From the NCBI GenBank assembly GCA_937877535.1, contig CALFJF010000013.1, forward strand, positions 1-23,660: a DNA stretch of 23,660 bases. Reading direction: 5' to 3'. Below, in pieces: positions 1 through 9,239 of this stretch. Numbering within the stretch: position 1 is the stretch's first letter; every line of letters begins with the position of its first letter. A model generated the notes under the pieces. It was not told the origin of the DNA. It searched no databases and worked only from the letters and a program-made list of their open reading frames with translations. Position numbers and translations under genes: made by a program. Source of the DNA: an uncultured Treponema sp. (GTDB lineage Bacteria > Spirochaetota > Spirochaetia > Treponematales > Treponemataceae).

Positions 1-1
1 C

Positions 2-196
2 GCAAAAGTCCTTTTGCTTTCTCTTGCCAATTTAGACGGCGCGACTTTTTCAAATCCAACAACCTGGCAAAACGCCACGTTATCTTTTCCAAATGCGTGT
101 TTTTACCTTGCTTCGCTTTTTGTTCTTTCAAAAACAAAAATTCACCCCATTTTGATTGTGGTGGCGGGGGCGGTTTACGGCGTGTTTTTGTGCTAA
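2..196 (+). CDS. Probable chromate transporter (ChrA family), C-terminal fragment
   Basis: The frame is open from the window edge and stops at TAA 194-196, giving about 64 residues of a gene that starts outside the window. The fragment holds a soluble-looking stretch with an N-P-T-T-W motif, then two hydrophobic segments (CFYLASLFVL and PILIVVAGAVYGVFL) separated by a short Lys-rich turn, K-T-K-I-H-P. Chromate transporter family proteins typically end with two closely spaced helices joined by a basic turn and finish a few residues after a small-residue helix, and this fits. In the family, such proteins move anions such as chromate or sulfate across the inner membrane. The gene converges with the PBP gene, with only 17 bp between the two stops and no convincing terminator. 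Another small-helix transporter family cannot be excluded from this length. Confidence 0.55.
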   Translation, partial: AKVLLLSLANLDGATFSNPTTWQNATLSFPNACFYLASLFVLSKTKIHPILIVVAGAVYGVFLC

Positions 197-213
197 GTGT
201 GCAAAAATTGTTT

Positions 214-2769
214 TTAGTCGAGAAGAAAGTTGTATTCAATCGGGTCTTCGCCGAACATATCGATTTCGTTTTCGTTTTGATTGAACAAATCGCGCTCTTC
301 TTCTTCGTCTTCAAGATTTATTTTGAGCATTTCGTCGTCTTGAATAAAAATTTCGCTCGCAAATCCTGCGCCAAACAGTTCCGCTTCGAGCCTTGAAACC
401 GCAAGCGTTCTTCCGATTGCATTTTTTGAATGGATTTCGCACGGCTCGGTCGGTTGCGTGCCTTCAAGAAAATACAAAACGATTTTGTTTTTTCCGCAAT
501 CTTCCGTGGGGAGTTGTCCGCTTTCAGAGCAAACGCTCACGGCAACAGTGCCAGAACCAGGACGCTGAAAATCCTTGTACGGCAAGCCTTCGTGCGCTTT
601 TTCCATAAAATCCGCCCAAGCCGGGCCTGCGAGCGTGGAACCGGTGAGTTCAAGTCCGAGTGATTGCCCAGGCTTATCAAAGCCAAACCAAAACGCCGCC
701 GTGTAATACGGCGTGTACGCTAGCGTCCAAGCGTCCGCCCAGTTTTGCGTTGTTCCCGTTTTTCCAGCAGCGGGAATCGTGTAGCGCGTTCCGTCTTTTC
801 GTTTGTAGCGAAGTTTTGTGCCAGATTGAGTTGCGCTTGCAAGCGTGCCAGAGCGAACGGTATTTTCCAACAGTTGCGTCATAACGTATGCCGTTTGCGG
901 AGAAATGATTTGCGCGGCAGAACCGAGATTTTTTTGATAAACGCGAACGTCGTGTTCGTGATTTATCAAAACCGTTCCGTCGCGGTCGCAGACGGTTCTA
1001 ATCGAAAGCGGCGTTACGTCTTTTCCGCCGTTCGCAAAAACCGCGTAAGCCCGCGCCATTTCAATCGGTCGCACGGAGCAAACGCCAAGACCGAGCGGAT
1101 ACACGGGGAAAAATCCGCGACTTTCAAGTTCGCTTTCAGGAATTCCCAAAAGATTTGACGTTCGCTCGATTGCCGCGTCAAAGCCGATTCCGTCCAAGAT
1201 TTTTATAGACGGCACGTTCATCGAATGAGCGAGCGCGTACCACAGTTCAACGTCGCCTTTCCATTCGCCGCGGAAATTCTGCGGAATGTAAGGTTTTCCG
1301 TCTGCCGTGTGAAAAACCATCGGCGTGTCGGAAATGATTGACGCGGGCGTGTACGCTCGCGTGTCGATTGCCGCGCTGTAATACAGCGGTTTGAACGACG
1401 AACCTGGTTGGATTTTTGATTGAACGGCTCGGATAAATTGATTTTCGCTGTCAAATTTGGAACCGCCCACAAGAGCCGTAATGTACCCTGTTTCGTTTTC
1501 AAGCGAAATCATCGTGCCTTCAATCGTCGTTTTTCCCACATTTGATTTTGCGACTGCGTTCGCTCGATTCACGACTCCAATTTTCAGCGAATCCAAGTCA
1601 AAAAGAAGACTCATCACGTCGATTACTGGATTTATTGCGTTTGTGTACGTGGATTTTGCGATTGATTCTTGACGTTGCTCAGAAACTTTGATTCCGTTGA
1701 GTCCGTAGAGAAGCGAGAGCATTTCAGAAATTGGCGTGTAAATCCGAAACGCTTGATTTTTTCTTGAACTCGACGACCTTTGATAACTTCTGTTTGCCTT
1801 TGCGATGTACTCGTCCATTACGTCTTGCGCGGCTTTTTGGTGTTTTAGATTGAGCGTTGTGTTCACCGTAAAGCCCGACGTGTAAATGTCGTCCGTTCCA
1901 TAAATCATTCCGCTCAATTCGCGTCTAACGTATTCGCTAAACCAAGGCGCGTTGTCGTCGTGCGTAAAAGCCGCCGCCGCTCCCGTCCGCGTGTAGTCAA
2001 AATGCGACCAATAGTCGTTGAACGAAGAGTCCGCCTCTTCCTCGGTGATAAATTCGTGTTCGACCATTTTGCTCAAAACATCGCGCTGGCGAGCCATTGC
2101 ATAATTTGGGTTTTCAAACGGATTCATTAAAGCGGGGCTTGAAAGTTGAATCACAAGCATTGCGCTTTCTGCCGCCGTCAAAGAAGTCGCGTCGTGGTCA
2201 AAGTAATATTTGCTCGCCGCCGAAACGCCGTAGCGACCTGCGCCCAGATACGTTTTGTTTAAATACAATTCAAGGATTTCGTCTTTTGTGTACCGCCGCT
2301 CCATTTGGATTGCCCACCACAGTTCCAACAATTTTCGGCGATAACTCATGTCGGTGCGGTCGCAATAAAGCGTTCCCGCGATTTGTTGCGTAATCGTGGA
2401 ACCGCCGCCAAAGTTTTTTCCAACGACTCGCCCAAAAATCGCGCGGAGCGTGGCGAAGACGGAAAATCCTTTGTGGGAGTAAAATCGTTTGTCTTCGCGA
2501 GAAAGAAGCGCGTCAATCATTTGCTGCGGAAGTTTTTTTACGGAAATGATTTCGCGTTTTTCTTCGCTTGCAAATTCGGTGATTAACTCGCCGTTTATGT
2601 CGAGGAGTTTTGTGGGGAGTGCCGTGGAAAACTCGGTGAAATTTTCGTTATCGCGGACGTATTTTGTCATTGAAAGGGCAAACCCAAGCGCACTTCCAAG
2701 AAGAACGGCGCAAAGAATCACGAGCGAGAGCATAAAAACGCCAAACGAACCGATTTTGTTTTTGCCCAC
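214..2769 (-). CDS. Class A penicillin-binding protein (PBP1A type): transglycosylase plus transpeptidase
   Basis: Bifunctional peptidoglycan synthase of 851 residues that polymerises glycan strands from lipid II and cross-links peptides in the periplasm. With the chosen GTG start, a membrane anchor covers residues 5-32. The GT51 domain follows, with the catalytic Glu in SREDKRFYSHKG (Glu about 92), GGSTITQQ at 122-129 and the RRKLLELWWA/LYLNKTYLG motifs. The transpeptidase has all three signatures: SSFK at 457-460 (nucleophile Ser457), SMN at 516-518 and KTG at 670-672. A 90-residue insertion rich in Ser/Arg/Lys separates the domains, and the C-terminus ends in a very acidic tail. The frame extends upstream to a TTG at 2826, but GTG 2767-2769 has an ideal GGTGGAGG ribosome site six bases upstream, and a promoter lies inside the longer version, so the short start is preferred. 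Last gene of the uvrA-lptD-PBP block. Confidence 0.93.
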   Translation of the reverse strand: MGKNKIGSFGVFMLSLVILCAVLLGSALGFALSMTKYVRDNENFTEFSTALPTKLLDINGELITEFASEEKREIISVKKLPQQMIDALLSREDKRFYSHKGFSVFATLRAIFGRVVGKNFGGGSTITQQIAGTLYCDRTDMSYRRKLLELWWAIQMERRYTKDEILELYLNKTYLGAGRYGVSAASKYYFDHDATSLTAAESAMLVIQLSSPALMNPFENPNYAMARQRDVLSKMVEHEFITEEEADSSFNDYWSHFDYTRTGAAAAFTHDDNAPWFSEYVRRELSGMIYGTDDIYTSGFTVNTTLNLKHQKAAQDVMDEYIAKANRSYQRSSSSRKNQAFRIYTPISEMLSLLYGLNGIKVSEQRQESIAKSTYTNAINPVIDVMSLLFDLDSLKIGVVNRANAVAKSNVGKTTIEGTMISLENETGYITALVGGSKFDSENQFIRAVQSKIQPGSSFKPLYYSAAIDTRAYTPASIISDTPMVFHTADGKPYIPQNFRGEWKGDVELWYALAHSMNVPSIKILDGIGFDAAIERTSNLLGIPESELESRGFFPVYPLGLGVCSVRPIEMARAYAVFANGGKDVTPLSIRTVCDRDGTVLINHEHDVRVYQKNLGSAAQIISPQTAYVMTQLLENTVRSGTLASATQSGTKLRYKRKDGTRYTIPAAGKTGTTQNWADAWTLAYTPYYTAAFWFGFDKPGQSLGLELTGSTLAGPAWADFMEKAHEGLPYKDFQRPGSGTVAVSVCSESGQLPTEDCGKNKIVLYFLEGTQPTEPCEIHSKNAIGRTLAVSRLEAELFGAGFASEIFIQDDEMLKINLEDEEEERDLFNQNENEIDMFGEDPIEYNFLLD

Positions 2770-2775
2770 AAAAAA

Positions 2776-2826
2776 CCTCCACCAAAAAACACGTTCAATT
2801 TTACGAAATTCACCGTCGATTTTCAA
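2776..2826 (-). promoter_or_regulatory. Promoter and strong ribosome binding site of the PBP gene
   Basis: On the minus strand, TTGAAA (2821-2826) and TAAAAT (2798-2803) are 17 bp apart, a good sigma-70 arrangement. The predicted transcript begins near 2791 and carries GGTGGAGG (2776-2783) six bases before GTG 2767-2769. The promoter overlaps the N-terminal codons of the longer reading frame, which argues that the longer frame is not translated. The PBP gene can thus be expressed apart from uvrA-lptD. Confidence 0.6.
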
Positions 2827-2848
2827 CGAGTGAATTCTTTTTAAGTCG

Positions 2849-5800
2849 TTACGGATTCAATTTCCATTCGCCGTATTCGTCTACGATTTCTGTTTTCATT
2901 CCAGAAAGCGGTCGCCAGGCAACGCTTATCGAAAGGTACGGACTAAAATCGTAGCGTTTTTCGTCTGAAAGATAGCGCGGAGAAAGTTTGAAAGAGCAAT
3001 TAAAATCCCAGTCGTCAAGGTCGTGCGTTACGGTTACGGCGATATTTTTCATTTTGAAGCCACTCGCTCTGCGCTTTTCGTCGCTGTCAAATCGGAACGA
3101 ATCCAAAAGGTCTTGCCAAAAACTCCGCTCTCCGTTTCCCGCGTAGTAAAATTGATAATCGTCTTCGGGGCAAAAATAGCGATAGATGACGCTGTTTCGA
3201 CTTTCTGCGCTGAACGTGATGTCCAAAAATTCGTTGATTTTGAACGTGAACGACGGTTTGAACGACAAATAACTGTTTGTGGGGCGAAGAAAATCGTAAA
3301 CGAGCGACGTTGAAATCGCGGGCGCAAATGAAATCCGCTCGCTGACGTATTTGAATGTTTTTGATGGATTCGTGTATGCAAGCGAAAATTGATACGGCTG
3401 AAATTCCTTTTCGTCGCTTGGTTTTGCTTTCCACCCGTTTCGTTTGATGATTTTTCCGTCTTCTTCCAAAACGCTAAACTCGTACCCTGCAACGTTGCTC
3501 ATCGTGTAAGAAATCGTGGCTCCGTAGCCCGAAAGTCCCAATCGAAAAGACTCGTGTTCTTCTTCTTCAAGGTCGTAAGTGTACGATTGCGTGAATTTGA
3601 GTTTTGAAGAAAGAAGCGAAACGGAAAGTGACTGAACGAAATCTTCTTTTACCCATTCGTCGTCTTCGCTGCTTTTTCGCTTGATTCCCGTTCCCGCAGA
3701 GAGCGTTACGAGCGGAAAGCCGAACGTGAGCGTGCCGCGATATGCGTCAACTTGCGGCGGAAGCGTTGAAGAAAGCACGAGCGTTTGCGAAAAATCGCCT
3801 TCTTTTGCTTGAAGCGTCGCGCTCACATTATGCGTTGTAAAGCAATCATCGTTCCAAAATTCCGCCGTTCTAAAAGAATACGCCGCCTCGGTTCCTGTTG
3901 CAGTATTTTCCGCTTCAAATTCTGTTTTTACGAGTTTCATCGTTGTATTCCAAGTTAGAGACGTTCCTGAAAAATGCTCCGTGTAAACGAACGGTTTTAT
4001 AGAAATCGCGTTCACGCTCGTTACATCGAGTTTTCGCGCACTTTTGTCGGCATTTTCAATCGACGTAATCGACGTTTCCGAATATCCGCCGTTGTCTTTT
4101 TCTTCGTTTTCTTCTTTGAGATACGGATGCGACTGATAAATCGGCTCAAACGTCAGCGTGTCTGAAAGAGAAACAAATCCATCTTTGAGATTGAGAGAAG
4201 ACGTGAGCGTGGTGGGCGATTTGACGTTTATGTACGTTGATTGCATATCGCTCCAAGAAAAATCCTCGCTCGTCAAAAGATTCGCGCTTGCGTAAGAAAT
4301 CTGCGACGTAAAATCAGGAGAAATTGAGTACGAAAGCGAATACGAAAGCCCCGAAATCGTGCGTGGCGAAAAAGACGGAATCGTCAAAAGCACAAGGGCA
4401 TCTTCTGTGAGCGCACGCGCTTCTTCTTGCTCGCTTTCTTCGTCTTTTTCAGTTTTTTCGCTTTCCGCATCGCCGTCAGCGTTTTTCTTTTTTTCGGCTT
4501 CTTCTTTTTCTTTTTGCTTTTGCTCTTCGCTTTTGAGTTCGTCAGGACGAGCAATTTGCGGTTTTTCGATTGAACTTGTGCTTTTGGCATCTTCTGGAAT
4601 TTTTATGAGCGTTCCTGAAATTTTCCCAGAGGTCTTGAACGGCGTGATTTGCGAAGGATAATAAAATTTTCGCTCTGGCGTGTACGTTATCCAAGTCGAG
4701 TCTTCTTCGTACTCGCTTCGCTCTTTGAGTTTTGCCGAATCTGTTGCGCGCGTTGCAAACGACACGTTCGACGAAAACGAAGAAATCGCAAGGCTTGAAA
4801 TAAACGGTGAAACGTCTTTTGGAAGCGTAAACGTGTAACTTCCCGATAAATCCCACGAAAATGAACTCGTTTCCGTGGCATCGTCGTCGTCATCGTCGTC
4901 GTCAATTCCGTTCATCGCAAAGTCAATCCAATCCATCGATTCCGCTCGCGTTCCAAAATCGTCGGAAAAAAACGGGTCTGAATAAATAGGAAGCGAAACG
5001 GAAAGCGGAAGCGGGGAAGAAATCGAGAATTTGAGATTTGCGTGGTATCGAAACGGCGTTGAAAAACCAAGAAAAACCGCCCCGTCCGAAACTTCGTTTC
5101 CAGCAGCATTGTACGGAAGGTACGTTCCGTTGTTTTTGAAAACCGTGCTAGAAAAGCCGAGTTGAACCGTGGCTTCAAAAGACGAAAGCGCACCGACTTT
5201 TGACAATTTTGAGTCAAAACCCGTCATAATACCAAGGTTTGCGTAATAATCTGCCATGATTTTGACGTAATTCGATGTGTCGCCTTTGAAATCTTCGTCT
5301 AAATTGTGAAGCACAAGCCCTTCTCGAACTTGCTCTTTCATGGAAGACGTGTTCATCAAACTGAAAAAATTTATTTTGTCATCGTCGTCGTCTGAAGAAC
5401 TGGTGCTTTGCGCGGATTTTCGTCCGTACAGATACGTTGTTGTGTTGAAATAATAACCGCGTCGTGCGTCGTAGCCAAACGCGGGATTAAAAATGAGTTC
5501 GTCTTTTGGATAATAAAACGCGGGAAGCCACAAAAGCGGCACTCGCCCCACAAAAAGCACCGCGTTCAAAAATGCAAACTCTCCGCCCGGTAAAAGCCAA
5601 ATTCTTGTGGCGCGAATTCGCCAATGCGGGTTTTCGTCGTCGCAAAACGTCAAATTTCCTGACTTAAACGCAATCGTGCCACCTGAATCGCGTCCAAAAA
5701 TGTCCGAAGCCACAATAAGAGTCGAACCGCTTGGAAGATTGAGCGCGTCGCTTGACGTTTGCACGGCTCGTCCATTGTCAAATATTCCTTCTAGCGTTTT

Positions 5801-6169
5801 TGTGTTAAAAAGAAGGCTTGCCGCTGTAACCGTTTCGCCTCCAGCAGAACCGCCCGACGATTGTTCGAGAGATACGTTTCCTTCGGCGTAAAGCATATCG
5901 GTTGCGCGATTGTAGTTCACTTTTTCTGCGCGAATCGTGGTTGTTTTGCTTCCGCGCGTTACGCTCACGCGGACATTTCCCGTAAGAATAATCGTGTCTT
6001 CGTTCGATTCTTTGTCTTTTTTGTATTCGGTTTTTTGAGCGGACTCGATTTTTATGACAGATTTGTCGCCAGAAGATTGCGAAAAAGTCGGAAAAATCAA
6101 AAAAATCAAAAGCGCGAAAATGAGCGCACACTGCCCCCATTGATTTTTTGAAACCGCCCTTTGTTTCAC
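2849..6169 (-). CDS. lptD: LptD-like outer-membrane assembly protein (OstA domain plus beta-barrel)
   Basis: Large exported protein of about 1106 residues. The N-terminus has basic residues, a hydrophobic core (ALIFALLIFLIFPTF) and a polar S-Q-S region, a clear signal peptide. An OstA/LptA-like beta-jellyroll follows (ILTGNVRVSV, TIRAEKVNYN, LYAEGNVSLEQ), then the LptD signature region (HWRIRATRIWLLPGGEFAFL and RVPLLWLPAFYYPKDELIF) and a long stretch of alternating strands typical of a barrel. In proteobacteria LptD with LptE inserts LPS into the outer membrane. Treponemes are generally held to lack LPS, so the cargo is probably another glycolipid (inference). The frame reaches ATG 6235, but GTG 6167-6169 overlaps the uvrA stop as GTGA, has GGGAG eight bases upstream and starts directly at the signal peptide, so it is preferred. 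Three acidic or Lys/Glu-rich low-complexity stretches interrupt the barrel. Confidence 0.88.
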   Translation of the reverse strand: MKQRAVSKNQWGQCALIFALLIFLIFPTFSQSSGDKSVIKIESAQKTEYKKDKESNEDTIILTGNVRVSVTRGSKTTTIRAEKVNYNRATDMLYAEGNVSLEQSSGGSAGGETVTAASLLFNTKTLEGIFDNGRAVQTSSDALNLPSGSTLIVASDIFGRDSGGTIAFKSGNLTFCDDENPHWRIRATRIWLLPGGEFAFLNAVLFVGRVPLLWLPAFYYPKDELIFNPAFGYDARRGYYFNTTTYLYGRKSAQSTSSSDDDDDKINFFSLMNTSSMKEQVREGLVLHNLDEDFKGDTSNYVKIMADYYANLGIMTGFDSKLSKVGALSSFEATVQLGFSSTVFKNNGTYLPYNAAGNEVSDGAVFLGFSTPFRYHANLKFSISSPLPLSVSLPIYSDPFFSDDFGTRAESMDWIDFAMNGIDDDDDDDDATETSSFSWDLSGSYTFTLPKDVSPFISSLAISSFSSNVSFATRATDSAKLKERSEYEEDSTWITYTPERKFYYPSQITPFKTSGKISGTLIKIPEDAKSTSSIEKPQIARPDELKSEEQKQKEKEEAEKKKNADGDAESEKTEKDEESEQEEARALTEDALVLLTIPSFSPRTISGLSYSLSYSISPDFTSQISYASANLLTSEDFSWSDMQSTYINVKSPTTLTSSLNLKDGFVSLSDTLTFEPIYQSHPYLKEENEEKDNGGYSETSITSIENADKSARKLDVTSVNAISIKPFVYTEHFSGTSLTWNTTMKLVKTEFEAENTATGTEAAYSFRTAEFWNDDCFTTHNVSATLQAKEGDFSQTLVLSSTLPPQVDAYRGTLTFGFPLVTLSAGTGIKRKSSEDDEWVKEDFVQSLSVSLLSSKLKFTQSYTYDLEEEEHESFRLGLSGYGATISYTMSNVAGYEFSVLEEDGKIIKRNGWKAKPSDEKEFQPYQFSLAYTNPSKTFKYVSERISFAPAISTSLVYDFLRPTNSYLSFKPSFTFKINEFLDITFSAESRNSVIYRYFCPEDDYQFYYAGNGERSFWQDLLDSFRFDSDEKRRASGFKMKNIAVTVTHDLDDWDFNCSFKLSPRYLSDEKRYDFSPYLSISVAWRPLSGMKTEIVDEYGEWKLNP

Positions 6170-9123
6170 CGCGCTTTCTCCCGAAAAAGCAGTTCCTCCA
6201 CGAATTTTCCCGTATACGAGCCTGTTTTTTTCCACCGCTCGGCGATTTCCTCTGGAGTCCCCACGTCAACAATGTTGCCTCCGCGCTCTCCGCCGTCAGG
6301 ACCTAAATCGATTATGTTGTCCGCTTGGCAAATGACATCAAGGTTGTGTTCAATCATTACAACGGTATTTCCTTTGTCAACGAGCCGCTGAATCACGTTC
6401 ATCAAAATTTTCACGTCGGCAAAATGAAGCCCCGTTGTCGGCTCGTCCAAAATATAGAGCGTTTTTCCCGTTGATGGGCGGGCGAGTTCCGTGGCAAGTT
6501 TTACGCGCTGCGCCTCGCCGCCAGAGAGCGTGAGTGCGCTTTGTCCAAGTTGAATGTAGCCCAAACCAACGCTTTTGAGCGTTTCGAGTTTTCGACAAAT
6601 GTGCGGAATCGAACTAAAAAAATCCGCCGCTTCTTCAATCGTCATGTTCAAAACGTCGGAAATGTTTTTTCCTTTGTAATGCACGTCAAGCGTTTCCGAG
6701 TTGAATCGCTTTCCGTGGCAAACGTCGCATTGAATAAAAACGTCGGGCAAAAAATTCATTTCAATCGTGAGTGTTCCCGCGCCCTGACATTTTTCGCATC
6801 GTCCGCCTTTGACGTTAAAACTAAATCTGCCGCCTTTATATCCACGCGCTTTTGAGTCTGGAAGAGATGCAAACAAATCGCGAATCGAGTCAAAAACTCC
6901 AACGTAAGTTACAGGATTTGAGCGAGGAGTTCGTCCAATAGGACTTTGGTCGATGTTTATCACTTTGTCGATGGCGTTAAGTCCCACAATCTCTTTGATT
7001 TTTCCAACGGGATACTCAGTGTGCATGAGCGCGTTTGACGCGGCTGGATAAAAAACGTCGGAAAGCAGCGAGGATTTTCCGCTTCCGCTTACGCCCGTAA
7101 TGCACGTAAACGCGCCCACGGGAATTGAAACGGTGATATTTTTGAGATTATGCTCAAAAACGCCGATTAACTCGATTTTTTTTCCAGTTCCTTCGCGCCG
7201 CTTTTTGGGGATTTCCATGCGGATTTTTCCAGAAAGATATTGTCCCGTAATGCTTTCTTCTTCGTTCATGATTTGCTCTGGAGTGCCGCTTGCCACAACG
7301 TTACCGCCGTGGATTCCCGCTCCAGGGCCTATGTCCACAACCCAATCAGCCGTTCTAAGCGTTTGCTCGTCATGCTCCACAACGATTACGCTGTTTTTGA
7401 GGTCGCGAAGTCGAATGAGCGTTTTGATTAACTGCTCGTTGTCTTTTTGATGAAGCCCAATCGAAGGCTCGTCCAAAATGTACATAACGCCCGTAAGCCC
7501 AGACCCGATTTGCGTTGCAAGCCGAATCCGCTGCGCTTCTCCGCCAGAAAGTGTGCCCGCGCTTCGGCCGAGCGTCAAATAATCAAGTCCCACGTTTTTG
7601 AGAAACGAAAGCCGCGCTTTGATTTCCTTGATGAGTTGAGAAGCGATGAGTTGCTCCGTTTCAGAAAGCGAAAGATTTTCAATAAAATCAAGCGACTCTG
7701 AAACTGAAAGCGCACACAATTCCACGATGTTTTTTCGCGCTTTTCCCGCGCCGATTGTAACGCCCAACGCTTCCGCGCGAAGTCTTTTTCCGTGACAACT
7801 TGAACACTCGGAAACGGACATATACCGCTCTTCGATTTTGAGCCGTTGCGCTTCGCCCCAGGCTTCCGCGTGCCGCCTTTTCATTTCGTTCAATACGCCG
7901 CTCCACGGACGATTATACTCGCTCATGCCTTCGCCGCTTTGTTTTTTGTAAATCCAGCGAATGTTTCGAGTTTGATTTCCGTTCCAAAGCGTGTCGAATT
8001 GCTCCGAAGAAAGCGAAGAAATGGGCGAGTCGAGCGAAAATCCAAATTCTTTTGAAACGGCACCAAACATCGCTTGATTCCAATCGCTTTCGGGATTAAA
8101 AAACGGAAACGCTCCTTCATTGAACGAAAGCGCGGGATTGGGAAGGATTTTTTTTGCGTCAAATTCCATTTTTTCGCCAAGCCCCGAACATTCTGCACAC
8201 GCGCCAAACGGATTGTTAAAACTAAAAAGCCTTGGTTGCAATTCAGGAATTGAGATTCCACAGTCGGGGCAGGCATTTTTTTGACTAAAGAAAACTTCTT
8301 CTTCGATGTACGGCGCATTCGCGTCGATTTTTCTGCCGTGCGAAAGAATTTCGCGCACAACGCTTTCAAATGCCGCGTCTTCTTTATTCACGCGCCGCAA
8401 AACCACCAAAACGCCGTTCGCGCTCAAAAGCGCGGTTTCTACGCTTTCTGCAAGCCGTTTTCTCACATCGCTTTTGAGAATTATTCGGTCAACGCAGATT
8501 TCTATTGTGTGTTTTTTTTGCTTTTCGAGTTTTATTGCGTCGTCCAAATCGACCATAAGTCCGTCGATTCTTGCCCGCACAAATCCAGACTTTTTTGCGT
8601 CCTCGATGATTTTTGCGTGTTCGCCTTTTTTTCCTTTGATGACGGGGGCAAGAATCGTGATTCGCGTCCCTTCGCTCCAAGAAAGAATCGTGTCGATGAT
8701 TTGGTCGTCGGTTTGCTCATTTATTTCGCGTCCGCATTTTGGACAATGCGCTCGTCCGATTCTCGAAAAAAGAAGCCTGTAATAATCGTAGATTTCCGTA
8801 ACCGTTCCCACCGTGGAGCGCGGATTTCTGTGCGTCGTTTTTTGTTCGATTGAAATTGCAGGAGAAAGCCCTTCGATTAAATCCACGTCGGGTTTGTCCA
8901 TGCTGCCCAAAAATTGCCGCGCGTAAGAAGATAACGATTCCATGTATCGGCGTTGCCCTTCGGCAAAAAGCGTGTCAAACGCCAAACTTGATTTTCCGCT
9001 TCCCGAAAGTCCCGAAATAACAACGAGTTTATTTCGCGGAATGTCCACGTCAATATTTTTGAGATTGTGTTCTCTCGCTCCGCGAATTGAGATTTTGTCG
9101 CCTTGAATAAAATGTGTGTTCAC
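6166..9123 (-). CDS. uvrA: UvrABC excinuclease subunit A
   Basis: DNA-damage recognition ATPase of nucleotide excision repair, 985 residues from the chosen start and full length for the family. It begins with the family N-terminus (ISIRGAREHNLKNIDVDIPR). The first Walker A GLSGSGKS is at 38-45. CPKC lies near 127-130, and paired Cys motifs occur near 285, 309 and 440. The first ABC signature LSGGEAQRIRL (about 525-535) is followed by LDEPSIGLH (about 550). The second half has GVSGSGKSS (about 677), the DNA-binding zinc module CEKC...CDVC (about 776-802), LSGGEAQRVKL and LDEPTTGLH. The frame extends eight codons further to TTG 9147, but GTG 9121-9123 matches the family start better and lies just after a -10-like box. 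No ribosome site is visible. It is translationally coupled to lptD by a GTGA overlap. Confidence 0.97.
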   Translation of the reverse strand: MNTHFIQGDKISIRGAREHNLKNIDVDIPRNKLVVISGLSGSGKSSLAFDTLFAEGQRRYMESLSSYARQFLGSMDKPDVDLIEGLSPAISIEQKTTHRNPRSTVGTVTEIYDYYRLLFSRIGRAHCPKCGREINEQTDDQIIDTILSWSEGTRITILAPVIKGKKGEHAKIIEDAKKSGFVRARIDGLMVDLDDAIKLEKQKKHTIEICVDRIILKSDVRKRLAESVETALLSANGVLVVLRRVNKEDAAFESVVREILSHGRKIDANAPYIEEEVFFSQKNACPDCGISIPELQPRLFSFNNPFGACAECSGLGEKMEFDAKKILPNPALSFNEGAFPFFNPESDWNQAMFGAVSKEFGFSLDSPISSLSSEQFDTLWNGNQTRNIRWIYKKQSGEGMSEYNRPWSGVLNEMKRRHAEAWGEAQRLKIEERYMSVSECSSCHGKRLRAEALGVTIGAGKARKNIVELCALSVSESLDFIENLSLSETEQLIASQLIKEIKARLSFLKNVGLDYLTLGRSAGTLSGGEAQRIRLATQIGSGLTGVMYILDEPSIGLHQKDNEQLIKTLIRLRDLKNSVIVVEHDEQTLRTADWVVDIGPGAGIHGGNVVASGTPEQIMNEEESITGQYLSGKIRMEIPKKRREGTGKKIELIGVFEHNLKNITVSIPVGAFTCITGVSGSGKSSLLSDVFYPAASNALMHTEYPVGKIKEIVGLNAIDKVINIDQSPIGRTPRSNPVTYVGVFDSIRDLFASLPDSKARGYKGGRFSFNVKGGRCEKCQGAGTLTIEMNFLPDVFIQCDVCHGKRFNSETLDVHYKGKNISDVLNMTIEEAADFFSSIPHICRKLETLKSVGLGYIQLGQSALTLSGGEAQRVKLATELARPSTGKTLYILDEPTTGLHFADVKILMNVIQRLVDKGNTVVMIEHNLDVICQADNIIDLGPDGGERGGNIVDVGTPEEIAERWKKTGSYTGKFVEELLFREKAR

Positions 9124-9136
9124 AAAAGAAAGTATA
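9124..9136 (-). promoter_or_regulatory. uvrA -10 element directly before the start codon
   Basis: On the minus strand, TATACT (9131-9136) lies seven bases before the GTG at 9121-9123, with no Shine-Dalgarno sequence between them. A -10 there would place the transcript start at or next to the start codon, giving a leaderless mRNA. No good -35 hexamer is visible at the usual spacing, so the promoter call is moderate. Confidence 0.4.
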
Positions 9137-9183
9137 GCGAAAAACAAACGGGAAGGGGAGGGGACGATTGAAAGAAAAGTATA

Positions 9184-9212
9184 TTGACACTAAAACGCTC
9201 CTCAAGTACGAT
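9184..9212 (+). promoter_or_regulatory. Promoter of the small acidic protein gene
   Basis: A consensus TTGACA (9184-9189), a 17-bp spacer and TACGAT (9207-9212) form a strong sigma-70 promoter. The transcript should start near 9219, about 20 bases before the ATG at 9240. It is divergent from uvrA. Confidence 0.75.
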
Positions 9213-9239
9213 TTTGTAAGACAGAAAAGGAAGGTCTGT

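Noticed and set aside
197..213. Terminator between the transporter tail and the PBP gene
   Set aside because: Only a weak A/T inverted repeat is present in the 17-bp gap; no GC stem.
8281..8853. 190-codon plus-strand frame opposite uvrA
   Set aside because: It lies fully inside uvrA on the other strand, has no recognisable domain, and its composition follows from the uvrA codon pattern.
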